Both the position numbers and the translations under genes were made by a program. Shown here piece by piece: positions 34,701 through 45,869 of a stretch of 64,000 nucleotides of DNA. The notes under the pieces were generated by a model, which searched no databases, had not been told where the DNA came from, and saw nothing but the letters and a program-made list of their open reading frames with translations. The first letter of the stretch is position 1. Every line of letters starts with the position of its first letter. The DNA is from Oscarella lobularis (lineage: Eukaryota; Porifera; Homoscleromorpha; Homosclerophorida; Oscarellidae), in the NCBI RefSeq assembly GCF_947507565.1, contig NC_089178.1:2728001-2792000 (forward strand), written 5' to 3'.

Positions 34701-36946
34701 GTCGTACCCCAGTAGTTGTACTGAACGTCGATTGTGTCAAGCGAAGAGCTGGCTCGAGTCTGGACAGCGAGCTCGTACCGTGATTTGGGATTGGCCAGTA
34801 CATTGTATTGACACGAGATGTATCGAGTCGTTCCCAGCTGCAGCACGGCGTTTGGAGTATTACCTATCCAACCGTCTGTCACATCATTATCGATGAGAGT
34901 ATTATTGTTCACGAAGACAACCATCGTGCTCTGTTTGTTGGGATCAAACGTTACGTTCGACGTGACTTGAAGGACGTATTTTCCTTCGTTTTTCGTCATG
35001 AAGTTTCTGGATATTGTTACACTGGCTGCAGTCGTCGCTGACACGTAAACGGAGGCCGTCCACTGGGTATACCAATTGGTAGTGTGATTGACGAAAGTGT
35101 TGTCGGATATCAGAGTCGTCGTCGAAGAAGATCCCGTGAATTGTTTAAATCGAAAAGCGACGTCTCCATTCGAGATGACATTTCCTACGACTTCGATGTG
35201 ATCTGTTCCGCCGTATTGATCAGTGACTTCTAAATCGAGGCCAATGGTTCGACTAAATTCGACGGTATTGTTATTCACGTAAACGGCTCCGTCTGTAAAT
35301 TGTTCGCCGATGCTAAAAGTGGAATTGGGAAAAGCGGGCGCTGTTTTCTGGACGAGAAGAGGACTCTCGGTCGTGTCAACTCCTTTCGTCAAAACGTTTC
35401 CGCTCACATTGATCGACATTTGACTCTTTGACACGAGATACAGACCATTATGATAATAGCCGACGATTCTGCATCCGGTCACGACGACGGAGAACGATCT
35501 CATTTCAAAGTCGATACCAATTCGAGAGGCGTCGTCCCAGTCGGGATGACTTCGATAGTTGATCGAGTAAAAGTAAGCGGAAACGGAGTCTGCAATTCTG
35601 ACGTAGCCACCTGTCCCAAGAAGTGTTATTCCGTTATTCTTATGATTTGCCACCCAAAGGTCGGTAAGCGTCACGGAACCCACATAGCCACTAAGAGATA
35701 AACCGTCACCAGCCGACCAACTGCCGTTGTCCTTGTTGATCGTTGTACGAACGACACTGACAGTGCGAGCGTCTAATGAACGAAGGAAGGAGAGAATTTT
35801 TATATTATAGACTCCAGCTGTTGGCTCACCTAGAGGATGACGTGCGACGAAGGCGAGGACGTCACCAGTCATTGCCGTGCCGCTGGGCTTGTATATCAGA
35901 AGGAGACGATTGGACTCGGTTGTAAAGGTGGATGACAGAGAATCGGTCGAGTTTTCCCAACGCAGCTTTGCAAGCGGACTTGCTCCCGTGACGAGATCGA
36001 CGATTTCGGCTGTCCCACCGGAAAACCTTTGTCTCGCGTAATCGATACTTAGGCCATAGCCAGTCGACGTATACAGAATGCGATTTAGGACCTTTGTGGA
36101 GTCGTTGAAAGAAAACCAAAAGCCGTCGTCACCAACGAAATACGACGACGACGTGGGCGAACCAGTTCGATAGCTAAAATCGGTCGCCTTCGACGGAGGC
36201 GTCGGCACGTCGAGAGCAAGCGGAATCCTATCTATAGCAATTCCGCCGGCAAAGTTTCCCTCCAAGACGCAATCGACGCACTGAAACACACGCGAGCACG
36301 ATCCTTGTATGGCGTAGAAGGAAGCGTTTCGAACGACGATATCGCTGAAGTCGACGTCGCCGTGCACGGCGACGAGCTCGATAGCCGTGCCGAACGCAAA
36401 TGCAATTGTGACGTTGTGCATTCGTGGAGCGGCGCGGGCGATTTGCATTGCCGGAACGACGCTCGTCGCCGATTTGCCGGCGTTTCTGATTTCAACGTGC
36501 TCGAGCACGCTCGAGCTGCGGTAAAATCGCGTTGCGTTCGTCGTTTCTTGAACGGCACTTTGAGCCGTCAGAACAATGCCGCCCCACGTCCACCATTTGT
36601 CGCCGCCGGACATGAGAATGCCTTGCGATGGCGTGCCGCGAGCGATGAGAGTGCCGTCGAGTATCAATTGCGATTGATTTTGGAAGTATAGAATCACTCC
36701 TGGCTCGATTGTCAATGTGACGTTGTTGAGGACACGGATGTTTTTTACGACGGCGAAGGGGCTATCTTTGAGCTGAAGCACGCGGTCTTTTCCAATGGTT
36801 CCACCGATAGAAGTCTCTGCAACTCCATCTGAAAGTACAGTACTAATGTTGCAATGTTCCGTCAACCGGCGGATGTTCTTACAGTGAACAATGATGGCGG
36901 TAAGAGCTAGTGAGAAGGAAAAAGCGATTTTTGGGTCACGCAGCAT
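28755..36946 (-). CDS. Bark beetle/Anakonda-like adhesion receptor (about 2635 aa)
   Basis: Single-pass type I membrane protein with the architecture of Drosophila Bark beetle (Anakonda), which organises tricellular junctions. Six exons: 30931-36946 (6 kb), 29925-30866, 29777-29868, 29338-29728, 29039-29275, 28755-28984; the sum is divisible by three. In order: signal peptide (residues 1-22); long runs of parallel beta-helix repeats in three blocks, each introduced by a conserved 'GG.I...R.L' segment; two SRCR-like domains (near 885, 'FHIDGTWRTLCA', and near 1660, 'IYHDSEWRAVCAAD'); a C-type lectin domain across exons 3-4 ('WKSAESYCQ', 'WLGLYYSSSTGHWQW'); a cadherin-like repeat in exon 5; a Gly-rich transmembrane helix ('AIIGGVVGGIVLLVVVILVA'); and a tail of about 45 residues. 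Many N-glycosylation sites. One 57-nt stretch (about 35772-35828) looks like an optional in-frame intron. Confidence 0.85.
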
Positions 36947-37095
36947 TTTGGTTTAGCGGCCAAAAACGTGACGTAGTGAAGTTGCGGCTTGCTAGCGACT
37001 TGACACCTCTTGACACCTTTTACTGCGCAACTGGAAAATCACAAGATCTAGCGTGCGCTACGAAAAAACAATCTCTTCTCAATCGATCGAAAACC
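36947..37095. promoter_or_regulatory. Bidirectional promoter, Bark-like / DHX40
   Basis: A 149-bp gap between divergent ATGs. It includes 'aacgtgacgtag', a TGACGT half-CRE word that recurs at several other promoters in this window. Positional inference. Confidence 0.5.
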
Positions 37096-40000
37096 ATGTC
37101 CAAATCGAGGCGACGATCCGAACAGGGGCCCGTTCTTCCTATCGCCGAGTTTAAGAAGGATCTAATCGACGCCGTCAAGACGGATCCAATCCTCGTCGTA
37201 ATCGGCGAAACGGGCAGCGGCAAAACGACCCAACTTCCCCAATATCTCTACGAAGCAGGCCTCGCGACGGACGATCGGGCGATCGCCGTGACGCAACCGC
37301 GTCGCGTCGCCGCAATATCGGTCGCCCATCGCGTCGCCGACGAGATGGAGAGCGACGTCGGCGACGTCGTCGGATATCAAGTCCGATTCGACACGTGCAC
37401 GTCGGAAAAGACGAAAATCAAGTACATGACCGACGGCTGTCTATTGCGAGAATTTCTCACCGACGATCATTTGGATAAGTACGATGTCGTCGTGCTCGAC
37501 GAAGCGCACGAGAGAAGTCTCGATACGGTGAGAAGGAATTCGTTAATTAAATTTTTAAAATTTTTGATTTTTGAATTTTTTTCTAGGATATTTTGTTTGG
37601 GCTGGTTAAGAAGCTCGTCGTGCAATCGAAAGCGGACGGGCGACGCTGTCCCAAGATTGTCGTTATGTCGGCCACGTTGGATCCGAAAAAGTTTTCGAAT
37701 TTTTTCGACGGGTGTCCCGTTTTTGAGATTCCCGGTCGCCTTTTTCCTGTGGACAACATCTTTTGCGACCTAATAACCGAATCAGACGCAAAGAATCCCA
37801 ACTACGTATCAAAGGTGAATGTAGCGGTAAAACAAAAAGAGAGAATCTCTCTTTACTCATCAAGACAGGTCGTTGAAGTTGTCATGGATATTCACGTCGA
37901 ATATCCGCCCGGCGACGTGCTCGTCTTTTTGACGGGACAGGCGGAAATTGAGACGGCGTGCGACATATTATTTGATCGAGCCGAGCGCGTCGACTACGAG
38001 TACGACGTGCAACATTCCGACGTAGAGGCCGTACTCATATTGCCTATATACGGAGCAATGCCAACGGGTAAATAATTACTTAGTTAAAAGGCTGGTGTCA
38101 ACACAGCGTTGTTTGCATTTTAGATCAACAGCGCGCAGTATTTGAGCCCGCCGGAAAAGGAATTAGGAAAATTATTGTCGCTACGAACATAGCTGGTACT
38201 TCGCTAACAATCGATGGCATAAGGTCTTATTCTTCACAGAACGCGAAGAAGAAGGAAACTTCTTCACTTCTTTTCTTTTTGCGTGAAGATACGTCGTCGA
38301 TAGCGGGTTTGTGAAGCAGCTGATTTTCAATCCTCGAACGGGTCTCGATGCTCTGACGGTCGTACCCATATCGAAGTACAGCCGAGCATTCCTAACTCTT
38401 CTCACTAAAACTTTTCTGTTTTTTTCTCTCTCTCTAGATCGGAGGCGACCCAACGATCGGGTCGTGCCGGTCGTACGGCGCCCGGAAAGTGTTTCCGCAT
38501 CTACACGCGCGACTTTCACGACAAATGCATGACGAAGGACATGGTGCCGGAAATCCAACGAACGAATTTGACGAGCGTCGTGCTGAGTCTCAAGTGCCTC
38601 GGCGTTCGCGACGTTCTCAATTTCGACTACGTCGATCCACCAGAGGAGCGCATGCTACTCGAAGCACTGAAGCAGTTGTACATTTTTGAGGCTATAGATA
38701 AGTTAGTCGGACTCGCGCGTTTTGGGGAGAGCAGTTAATCAGTCAGTACTCTTGTGTAGGCGCGGTGAAGTGACGGCACTGGGACGACAGATGGCCGAAC
38801 TGCCATTGTCCCCCGGCTTGGCAAGAGCGTTGATTCGATCCGTTCAATTGAAGTGCGATCAAGCCATGCTTCCCATCAGTGCCATGCTGTCCGTCGAAAA
38901 CGTCTTTGTGCGACCAGGTGAGCGTAGAAACGTCGAGGACCTGGGGGGGAGTAACTAAGGATTGGAATTATGAACTTAGTCAAACAACGCGACATACAAA
39001 GGGCAAGCGAGTCTCATCAGTGGCTTGCTGACCGAGCGGGCGGTAGCAACGACTTTGCCACACTTCTTTGCATCTATCAGAAATGCCACGAGAGGTATTG
39101 GGGAGCCGTCCCTAGTGACGATGCTCCTTTGAGGTTTTTTTTGTGCGTACAGTGACAAACCGAGCGCTTGGTGCTCGTCTCATTTCGTTCACTGGCGAGC
39201 GATGAAGATGGCGAGAAAAGTTCACGACCAACTCGCCTCTCTTCTCGGGAAAATAAGAGTGAGTGGGTGGTTTTGAGAGTTAAATTTAGATGTTTCTGCA
39301 TCTCTTCTTCCATGGTTACCCCGCCGCGTTTTATCCATAATAGGTGCCCCGATCTCGAGGCGGCGACGAAAAGAGCAACGCAACGCTAAGTGACCGCGTC
39401 CGGCAGTCAATTTGCGCGGGCTTCTTTACAAACACCGCCAGAAAGTAAGATCGTTTCTTCGATTCGCGCGCGCGCGCGCGCGCGCCTGCAAATCGTTCCG
39501 CCGCTACGCAGAGCTCCGGCCGGCAAAGGCTTTCGAGCAATGGACGGACACGGCACCTTGCTTCACGTTCATCCGTCGTCGGCGGTACGCAAGAGGATTC
39601 TTGCGCGCATATTGTGCTACACATTGCCTCCTTGCAGTTGTTTGGGCTCGAGGAAAGTCTCGATTGGATTGTTTATCACGAAGTCGTTTGGACGACGCGT
39701 GTCTACGCTCGTACCGTCTGTCCGGTACGCGGCCGCGTTGTTCTTTTCCCCTCGTTTTTTCTTTTTTATTCGTTGATCAATAAAGGTTCGCTATGAATGG
39801 ATCAAGGATCTCTTGCCTCGACTGCACATCGTCGACGTGCACATGCTGAGCAGTTCTGGTGCCGTCGACGGCGACGTCGTCGATCGGCCGTCGACGCTGG
39901 CGGACGTCGATGGCGACGGCGATGACAAAGTGGATGACGCAGGTAGGTGGATGCATGATTATGACAATAAGATTAATTTATGTTTATTGCGAGTTGGCTT

Positions 40001-40128
40001 TACCAAGTTTGGATGTGTTGTGCGTAGGCGTCACGGCTTCGAAACTTGCAAAGCGAAATACTGACGCAAGCGTGGCCGCCGCCAAGGAACGCTATTTGCA
40101 AAGAAAACAAGGAACTGTACGCAAGTGA
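37096..40128 (+). CDS. DHX40: DEAH-box RNA helicase DHX40
   Basis: ATP-dependent DEAH/RHA helicase. Fourteen exons with in-phase junctions giving 735 residues (human 779): 37096-37527, 37587-37814, 37869-38067, 38124-38223, 38289-38375, 38438-38701, 38760-38917, 38980-39094, 39153-39258, 39344-39444, 39512-39584, 39638-39724, 39786-39942, 40028-40128. Helicase motifs in order: '[10 protein letters not shown]' (I), 'TQPRRVAA' (Ia), '[11 protein letters not shown]' (II, DEAH), 'VVMSATLD' (III), '[12 protein letters not shown]' (IV), '[12 protein letters not shown]' (V), '[18 protein letters not shown]' (VI). DHX40 rather than another DEAH protein is indicated by '[11 protein letters not shown]' and by '[15 protein letters not shown]' in the OB-fold region. 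Intron 10 contains a (CG)n tract. Confidence 0.95.
39465..39485. repeat. (CG)n tract in DHX40 intron 10
   Basis: About ten uninterrupted CG dinucleotides inside the 67-nt intron 39445-39511. Alternating purine-pyrimidine of this kind can adopt Z-form DNA and is rare in CpG-methylated genomes. Confidence 0.85.
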
Positions 40129-40418
40129 CGTGCGTTTTTTTATTTGTTCGTCATTTCAGATTGGAACAAACTAAGTGGGGGAAAGATGATTGAATAATTG
40201 AACCTGGTACTGCCAGTTACATAGCACGGGGTCAGGGGGCGCGGTCGAGAAATGGGTCAACAGACTGCTGATGGCTTCGTGGCTGGTCGCTCGAGGCCAG
40301 GAATTAATGCCATTGTCCTTCTGTTGATTCTGGCAGTCGAAACTTCCTCTCGGTTCGTGGTAGTTGCCAGTTGGGGCCGTCGCGGCGAAGCTCGCGCAAG
40401 CTCCGAGTCGACTCGCGA

Positions 40419-41265
40419 ATGACTTGGGTAGCAATGTCGTGGAGATTGCATACGCTTGTCTTGCTCGCGATCGGAACTGCCGTCGGGAGACACGGTCGTG
40501 GCTGGGGTAGCGAAAAAGGAATGGAGAGTGTGACATCGAATTGTAAGTATACGCCGCGCCGCGCGTGTACGTGACAGGTTTGGGAGTTCGGGCATCAACT
40601 CAAAATTCTCTTCTTTCTCTTGCTTTCCTTTCCTTCCTGGTGTAGTTGTACGGTGCCGGGGCGAAACGGGCACGACGTACTGTTAGCTAAGAGGCACTCG
40701 GCGTAACGCTTACACAGCCTAACGGTCATTGTCTTTGTCTTTTCTAACTAGGTCCGGCAGACGTTTGGAATCGGCACTACAATTTTATCGATGTCAATAA
40801 CACGAGTCCTGGAGAAACAATTGGCATCGTCGAACTCTTTCTCGGCCCTTTCAGACGCGATGTTACTGAGCTGGGAGGAACTGTTCGAAGCGGGTATTCC
40901 ATTGCTAAGGGAAACGAAAGAGGGCATTTTGCTATTGACCGCAACAGTGGCGAGGTGAAGTTGAATTGTTCAGCAAGCTCGATCTCGGAATTAGAATACG
41001 TGCTCGTGATAAACGTGAGCAGCACAATTAATCTATCGGAGATCCTCTCAATTGTCACCGTGGAACAGTCGGCGTGTGTCACAATCTGTGTTTGTTCGGC
41101 ACTGCGTGACTGTCCCACTGCTGAGCCAAAGCCTATGAAAAGGCCAAAGACTACCAGGAGGCCGCGGCAGAATCGCTCGACTTTAAAGTTCAGTGTTACA
41201 ACACCGTTTCTTGCTTCCAATGATTCGAATCAAGGCGGCGGCGGCGGCGGCGGCGGCGGTGACGG

Positions 41266-41296
<31 letters not shown>

Positions 41297-42026
41297 GATG
41301 GCCGCGGCGACGACGACGAAGACGACGACGACGACGGATCACTGCAAGGCGTAGTGGCATACGTCATTATGATTTTGTTTCTTCTTGTCAGCCTCGTAAC
41401 AAACGCCGTACTTGCTATCGCCTTTTGTCGAATTTACAGGTTAGATTACGAATTGATGTACATGTATGATGTTATAACTATTTCTTGGCAGGAAACAACG
41501 CCAGCGCCTAAAAGACACGGAAATCTCAATGAAAAACACGCTGGATGATCTATACAGAAATAGTCTACTACGCACTTTTAATGACGCAGCTGACGGAGAA
41601 TTATCGTTACGGGAATCGGCAGCGTCGTGGAGCAATCGAAGGAGAGCGTCTCAAGGCGGTTACTTAGTAAGACTAAGTGAGTCCACGGACACGTTTGCTG
41701 CTTCGCAGCAGCCGGTGGCCAATCCACACGCTGTCATGCATTCGAGAAGCGCTGACAAACTTGATACGACTGCGGAGTGGGTTACAGAGCAGAGGTCGAT
41801 CGTCGAAAGAAAAATGTCTCTTAACAATGCCCTGGAGGAATTGCTAGATCTTGAAGAAGATGACAGCGAGTCCGCTACGCAAGCGACTCGAAGCATTGCT
41901 GGAAGGCCGTCGAGCGTTGCTGCTGTTTCTGTTCCTGTTCGACGAAGTTCCACGTCATGCAGAACCATGGCATGGACTGAAGAAACGGAAGTGACGTCAA
42001 AGCCGGTTATTATTGAAAACGAATAG
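40419..42026 (+). CDS. Single-pass cadherin-like membrane protein with poly-Gly/Asp linker
   Basis: Three exons, 40419-40542, 40752-41439, 41492-42026, about 448 residues. N-terminal signal peptide ('MSWRLHTLVLLAIGTAVG', ATG at 40434; an in-frame ATG at 40419 also exists). A single cadherin-EC-like module follows: 'GYSIAKGNERGHFAIDRNSG' resembles the EC pattern 'I..GN..G.F.ID..TG'. A Cys/Pro-rich stretch and a linker of Gly runs (GGC repeats, about 41236-41297) grade into poly-Asp. The transmembrane helix is 'VVAYVIMILFLLVSLVTNAV', and the cytosolic tail of about 190 residues is rich in Ser and acidic residues. No catenin-binding motif recognised. It resembles the C-terminal cadherin-like plus TM part of the Bark-like gene 4 kb away only in plan. 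Family unknown to me. Confidence 0.7.
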
Positions 42027-42172
42027 TTTACTAAAACTCGGCTCTACATTGCAGACTTAAAACGATCATACGCACGTTGTAAACGACAAAACGACCTTTT
42101 AGGTTGCGAAAACGTAAATTGAGACGGGTCACTCCCCAGTGGAATTTCTTTCGCGCGGTAGTCACGTCACTG

Positions 42173-43135
42173 ATGCGCACGCTAGGAGAGAAAATGGGAA
42201 CATTAGGGGAGCGTGTTCTAGCCGCTCTTTTCTACGCATTCTCTTCCATATTCGTCGTATTTCTTCAGAAAAGCGTGCTGACTTCGAACGGCTTCCCGTC
42301 ATTCCAATTCGCAGCGATCGGTCAAATGATCGCCGCAATTCTCCTTCTCCGACTCGCCAAAGCGTTGAAATGGATCACCTTTCCCGACTTCGAGTCGAAC
42401 ATCGTCTGTCGCGTGTGGCCCCTTCCCGCTCTCCACGCCGGCAACCTCGTCTTCGGCCTAGCGAGCACGAAACGCCTCAGCCTGCCCATGTTCACCGTCC
42501 TGCGTCGCTTCTCCATCCTCATGACCCTAATCGGCGAACGGCTCCTACTCGACTATCGCGCACCGATCTCCGTCACGTTCTGCGTCTTTCTCATGATCGG
42601 CGGCGCTCTCGTCGCCGCGTCCGCCGATCTCGCCTTCGATTCGCTCGCCTATTCCTATATTCTTCTCAATGACTTTTTCACGGCGGCGAACGGGGTCTAT
42701 CTCAAGCAGAAGCTCGATGCTAAGGACTTGGGCAAGTACGGCCTTCTCTACTACAACTCGCTCTTTATGATTGGACCGGCGACGGCGGTTGCTTTCTGTA
42801 CGGGCGATTTTGAGCGAGTTATTAGTTTTCCGCTCTGGAAGAGTTCGTTTTTTGTCGTTCAGTTTGCACTGTCGTGTTTCATGGGGTTTGTTCTCATGTA
42901 TTCGACTGTTCTTTGCACAGCCGTCAATTCGGCGTTGACGACGACTATTGTCGGCTGTTTGAAGAATATTGTCGTAACCTATTTTGGTATGTTTTTTGGT
43001 GGGGACTACGTGTTCTCGCTGACGAATTTCGCTGGCTTGAATATAAGCGTTTTTGGAAGCCTTTTATATTCGTATGTCAAGTATAAGGAGCACGAAAACA
43101 ACCAGCAGAAACCGAAGGTGTCTATAACAGTTTAG
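42173..43135 (+). CDS. SLC35D: Nucleotide-sugar transporter, SLC35D-like
   Basis: Golgi/ER nucleotide-sugar antiporter; SLC35D members carry UDP-GlcA, UDP-GalNAc, UDP-GlcNAc or UDP-Glc. Intronless, about 320 residues, ten hydrophobic segments of the DMT superfamily. 'RLSLPMFTVLRRFSILMTL' is the family signature, and 'GVYLKQKLDAKDLGKYGLLY' and 'NSALTTTIVGCLKNI' match conserved SLC35D loops. The open frame extends upstream only from a TTG, so ATG 42173 (MRTLGEK) or 42194 (MGTLGER) is the start. The C-tail KYKEHENNQQKPKVSITV is polar and cytosolic. Substrate is inferred from family only. Confidence 0.9.
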   Translation: MRTLGEKMGTLGERVLAALFYAFSSIFVVFLQKSVLTSNGFPSFQFAAIGQMIAAILLLRLAKALKWITFPDFESNIVCRVWPLPALHAGNLVFGLASTKRLSLPMFTVLRRFSILMTLIGERLLLDYRAPISVTFCVFLMIGGALVAASADLAFDSLAYSYILLNDFFTAANGVYLKQKLDAKDLGKYGLLYYNSLFMIGPATAVAFCTGDFERVISFPLWKSSFFVVQFALSCFMGFVLMYSTVLCTAVNSALTTTIVGCLKNIVVTYFGMFFGGDYVFSLTNFAGLNISVFGSLLYSYVKYKEHENNQQKPKVSITV

Positions 43136-43271
43136 AAGAAAAACGTGTATTATTTTTGAAGATGGTGGCCTTCTGAGAAAATACATATGTATGTATACGT
43201 ATTGCGATTTATCTCTTCACGTCATCGCATGACGTCGTCGTGCGCAACACACGTGTGTGGAACCACGAAAA

Positions 43272-44404
43272 ATGGACGTTTCTCTCGTCGACGAGCTAAA
43301 GAGTACGTCCCTCGTCGATCCCGTCGACTCGATACGCTCCAACGAACGCTCGCGACTTTTCTAGAACTCGAAAACACTGAAAACGATGCGGAAATCGCTC
43401 CCCGTCTTCGCGCTCTCATAGGCGACGTCGCCCGAACGGGCGAAACGAGGTAGAAACGGATCGCGATCGACGTCGCGAGAGAACTGAAGCGTTATTCTAG
43501 CGTTTCGTGGCCACTACTCAAACCTCTCGTAACACGATCGCTTGCCGCGGTAAGTCCCGCGACTCTCCTTTTATTTTCGAGAGTCGCGTACTCGCCTTTC
43601 CTAGGCGTGTGCCGAGTTCTACGCGAGCTGTCCTTACGAAACGGACCCGCCCGACTCGCCCGATTCCTTCGAGGCCGTGCGCTCGCGCATTTTCGACGCG
43701 CTCGAACGATTTGAAAGGCAAACGGGCGAAATCTCGACAAAGGGGGGCCTTTTTGTTGACTAAGTGGTCTTTTTAGCGCTCCATTTACGCTACAGCGACT
43801 TTGCGAGTTGATTGTGGAACCGAAACGGCACTACCGCCGTTGCGATAAATTTCTCAGGGGCGTGGAAAAGGTAAGGGTTCGTTCACGCCCATTGGAGGAC
43901 AAGAATGTAATTGAGAGAAAAGTTTTTCGCTATAAAACATACAGAGTAACAGGGCCTACTCGGGGCAAACTAAAAACGCAGTATCGAGGGCGTTTGTATA
44001 AGTGATTCCTTCTTACATCAGATACTGTGCACTAGTACCGTAGGGTTGGATCCTAGTATACATACTGTTCTAGTGCAATTGATGACCACACTCGCACCTG
44101 CACGCCACTCGAAGTGTTTACGAATTCCTGTACGCGTTTTTTTAGAACGTTCTTGTGGTCACAACGGACGATTCGTTCTGCAACGGGTACGTAGCAGACG
44201 TGCACGCACCTTTTTTCCTCATCCTGCCTCGTCTGTATTCCAAAGGTTTTGCGATGACGATGGACTTGCCAATCCCGCCAAAGTGCGCCGTCAATCGTCG
44301 GACTTCAATAGCAGCAGCGACTGTCCTTCGCCTATACCTCCTCTTCCTCGGTCTCCGATACCGCCAGAAACGTTTCTCACGCTTCCTCTCCGAGCTGTCG
44401 TCCC

Positions 44405-44442
<38 letters not shown>

Positions 44443-44732
44443 CATCATCATCATCTTTGAACAGGGAATCGAAAGTGCACTCGACATCAGATCACGAAAT
44501 ATTGTTTGAGGACGTCGGCAACGATCCCAATCTCGTCGCCAATGAATCGCTGTCTCTCTCGCTTGCAGACGACGACGCGACGGTATCGTCGACGACGGTC
44601 GATCAAGGCGACGAAGAGCAGAAACGAAGTAAGTCGAATCAGGAGACGGCTTTGTTAGAGGAGACGTGGAAATGCCGCGAATTGAGCTTGGAGAACGGCG
44701 TGAAGACGCACAAGCCGTTGGAGACCAACTGA
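43272..44732 (+). CDS. PPP4R2: Protein phosphatase 4 regulatory subunit 2
   Basis: Regulatory subunit of the PP4 Ser/Thr phosphatase, involved in DNA-damage response and centrosome function. Seven exons, 43272-43302, 43365-43449, 43501-43549, 43605-43717, 43777-43870, 44146-44186, 44246-44732, 299 residues. Recognised by '[11 protein letters not shown]' near the N-terminus and especially '[19 protein letters not shown]' followed by '[14 protein letters not shown]', the PPP4R2 core. The C-terminal half is disordered: Pro-rich, a poly-Ser run encoded by TCG repeats (about 44403-44450), and acidic patches, as in vertebrates. The intron after exon 4 needs a GC donor (GAAAG|GCAAAC). Confidence 0.92.
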
Positions 44733-44947
44733 GAAAGCGAATCAAGAGCCACAGTGGTGATAGTTATCGTAACATAGTGCGTGTAGAGAGTCGTAAGTAA
44801 CGTAGGAATGATGAAATGAGAAGATTGACCGCGTGCTCGAAGCACGCAGTAGCGGGACCGACGGAATGCCAACTGTATTTATTTTTTTATTAGCTTAGAA
44901 TGCTACCATCGTGCACTCTAGAGGAAGACTGTAGTTTACAAGAACAA

Positions 44948-45830
44948 TCACCAAATGTATGGGATGAGTTTTGCCGTGCTGCGTATGTACTCCTGGTAGG
45001 CGGCGTCGGCTCCCCAGCGCTTTAGCCCTTGCCTGTCTTGCATGTTGATTCCTGAGACGCGAATCAAGAGGAAGGCAATAAAAAGTGGGGAACCGACGCT
45101 GATGTAGTCGAATGGCGTATCGAAAACAGACGTAGCCGGAATCAAGTGACCAATCCATAAGAGTATTTCTCCCAAGTAGTTGGGATGCTGGGAAATGGAC
45201 CATAAGCCTTTGTTGATCCATTTTCCTTTATTGGCAGGATCCATTTTAAACCTTAGATAGATCAGTTGAATGGTACTGAGAAGGACCGAAGAAGGTGGAT
45301 TTACTCACGTGTTCTTTTGATGGTCTGCAATTGATTCCAAGAGGAATCCAAATGTCCAGAGTATCCAGCCAAAATAGTCTCGGTTTTGCAGGGGCGTGTC
45401 ATTAGATTTACTGTTGAGAATAAGAGACGGTGCCAGAGTCACTAAAACCCACACACCTGTAAAAAAAGTTGTCGCGTACGGGCTAGTAAAATCAATATAA
45501 TTGCTTTCCTTGAAGAGTCCATGCCACGAGGAATTTCCACGGATTGGTCTTGATCTTGTCGAATCGGCTGTCCTTTCCCACTCTTAGAACGCGAAAGAAG
45601 AGAAAAAGACCGAGGCGAGCAGCCCACGTGCAGACGAGAGCTGTCTGCACTTTCTGGCGCGTCGTCGCTCGTCTCTTCGCCCATAGGAGCGATTGCAGAG
45701 CGACGACGACGAATGTCAAGCTGCCAGTCAAATCGTAGAACTTCTCCGTTTGAAAAAGGTTCGCGAGCAGAAATCCGCTACCTTGAATAGCGAAATCGAT
45801 CGCGGCCAACTTGGCGAAAGAACTACCCAT
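44948..45830 (-). CDS. DUF1295 steroid-reductase-like membrane protein
   Basis: Multi-pass membrane protein of the 3-oxo-5-alpha-steroid 4-dehydrogenase-like DUF1295 family, found in bacteria, protists and some animals; substrate unknown. Three exons, 45509-45830, 45309-45456, 44948-45251, 257 residues. Landmarks: 'ALVCTWAARLGLFLFFRVLR' and 'DSRFDKIKTNPWKFLVAW', then 'ADHQKNTFKMDPANKGKWIN', 'GLWSISQHPNYLGEILLW' and 'WGADAAYQEYI', the C-terminal NADPH-binding block typical of the family. The first intron (45457-45508) begins with GA instead of GT, although family alignment ('WTLQG' then 'VWVLVTLAP') fixes the junction there. Start is ATG 45830; upstream in-frame codons lack ATG. Divergent with CBR4. 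Confidence 0.85.
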
Positions 45831-45869
45831 GTCATGCACTTCCGGGATATCCAAACGGGTAATTGCGCG
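45831..45869. promoter_or_regulatory. Very short bidirectional interval, DUF1295 gene / CBR4
   Basis: Only 39 bp separate the two divergent ATG codons, so 5' UTRs must be very short or the transcripts overlap. Position only. Confidence 0.5.

Noticed and set aside
44155-44460. Arg-rich 101-residue open frame in PPP4R2
   Set aside because: It is the second frame of the poly-Ser TCG repeat; the in-phase PPP4R2 frame explains the region.
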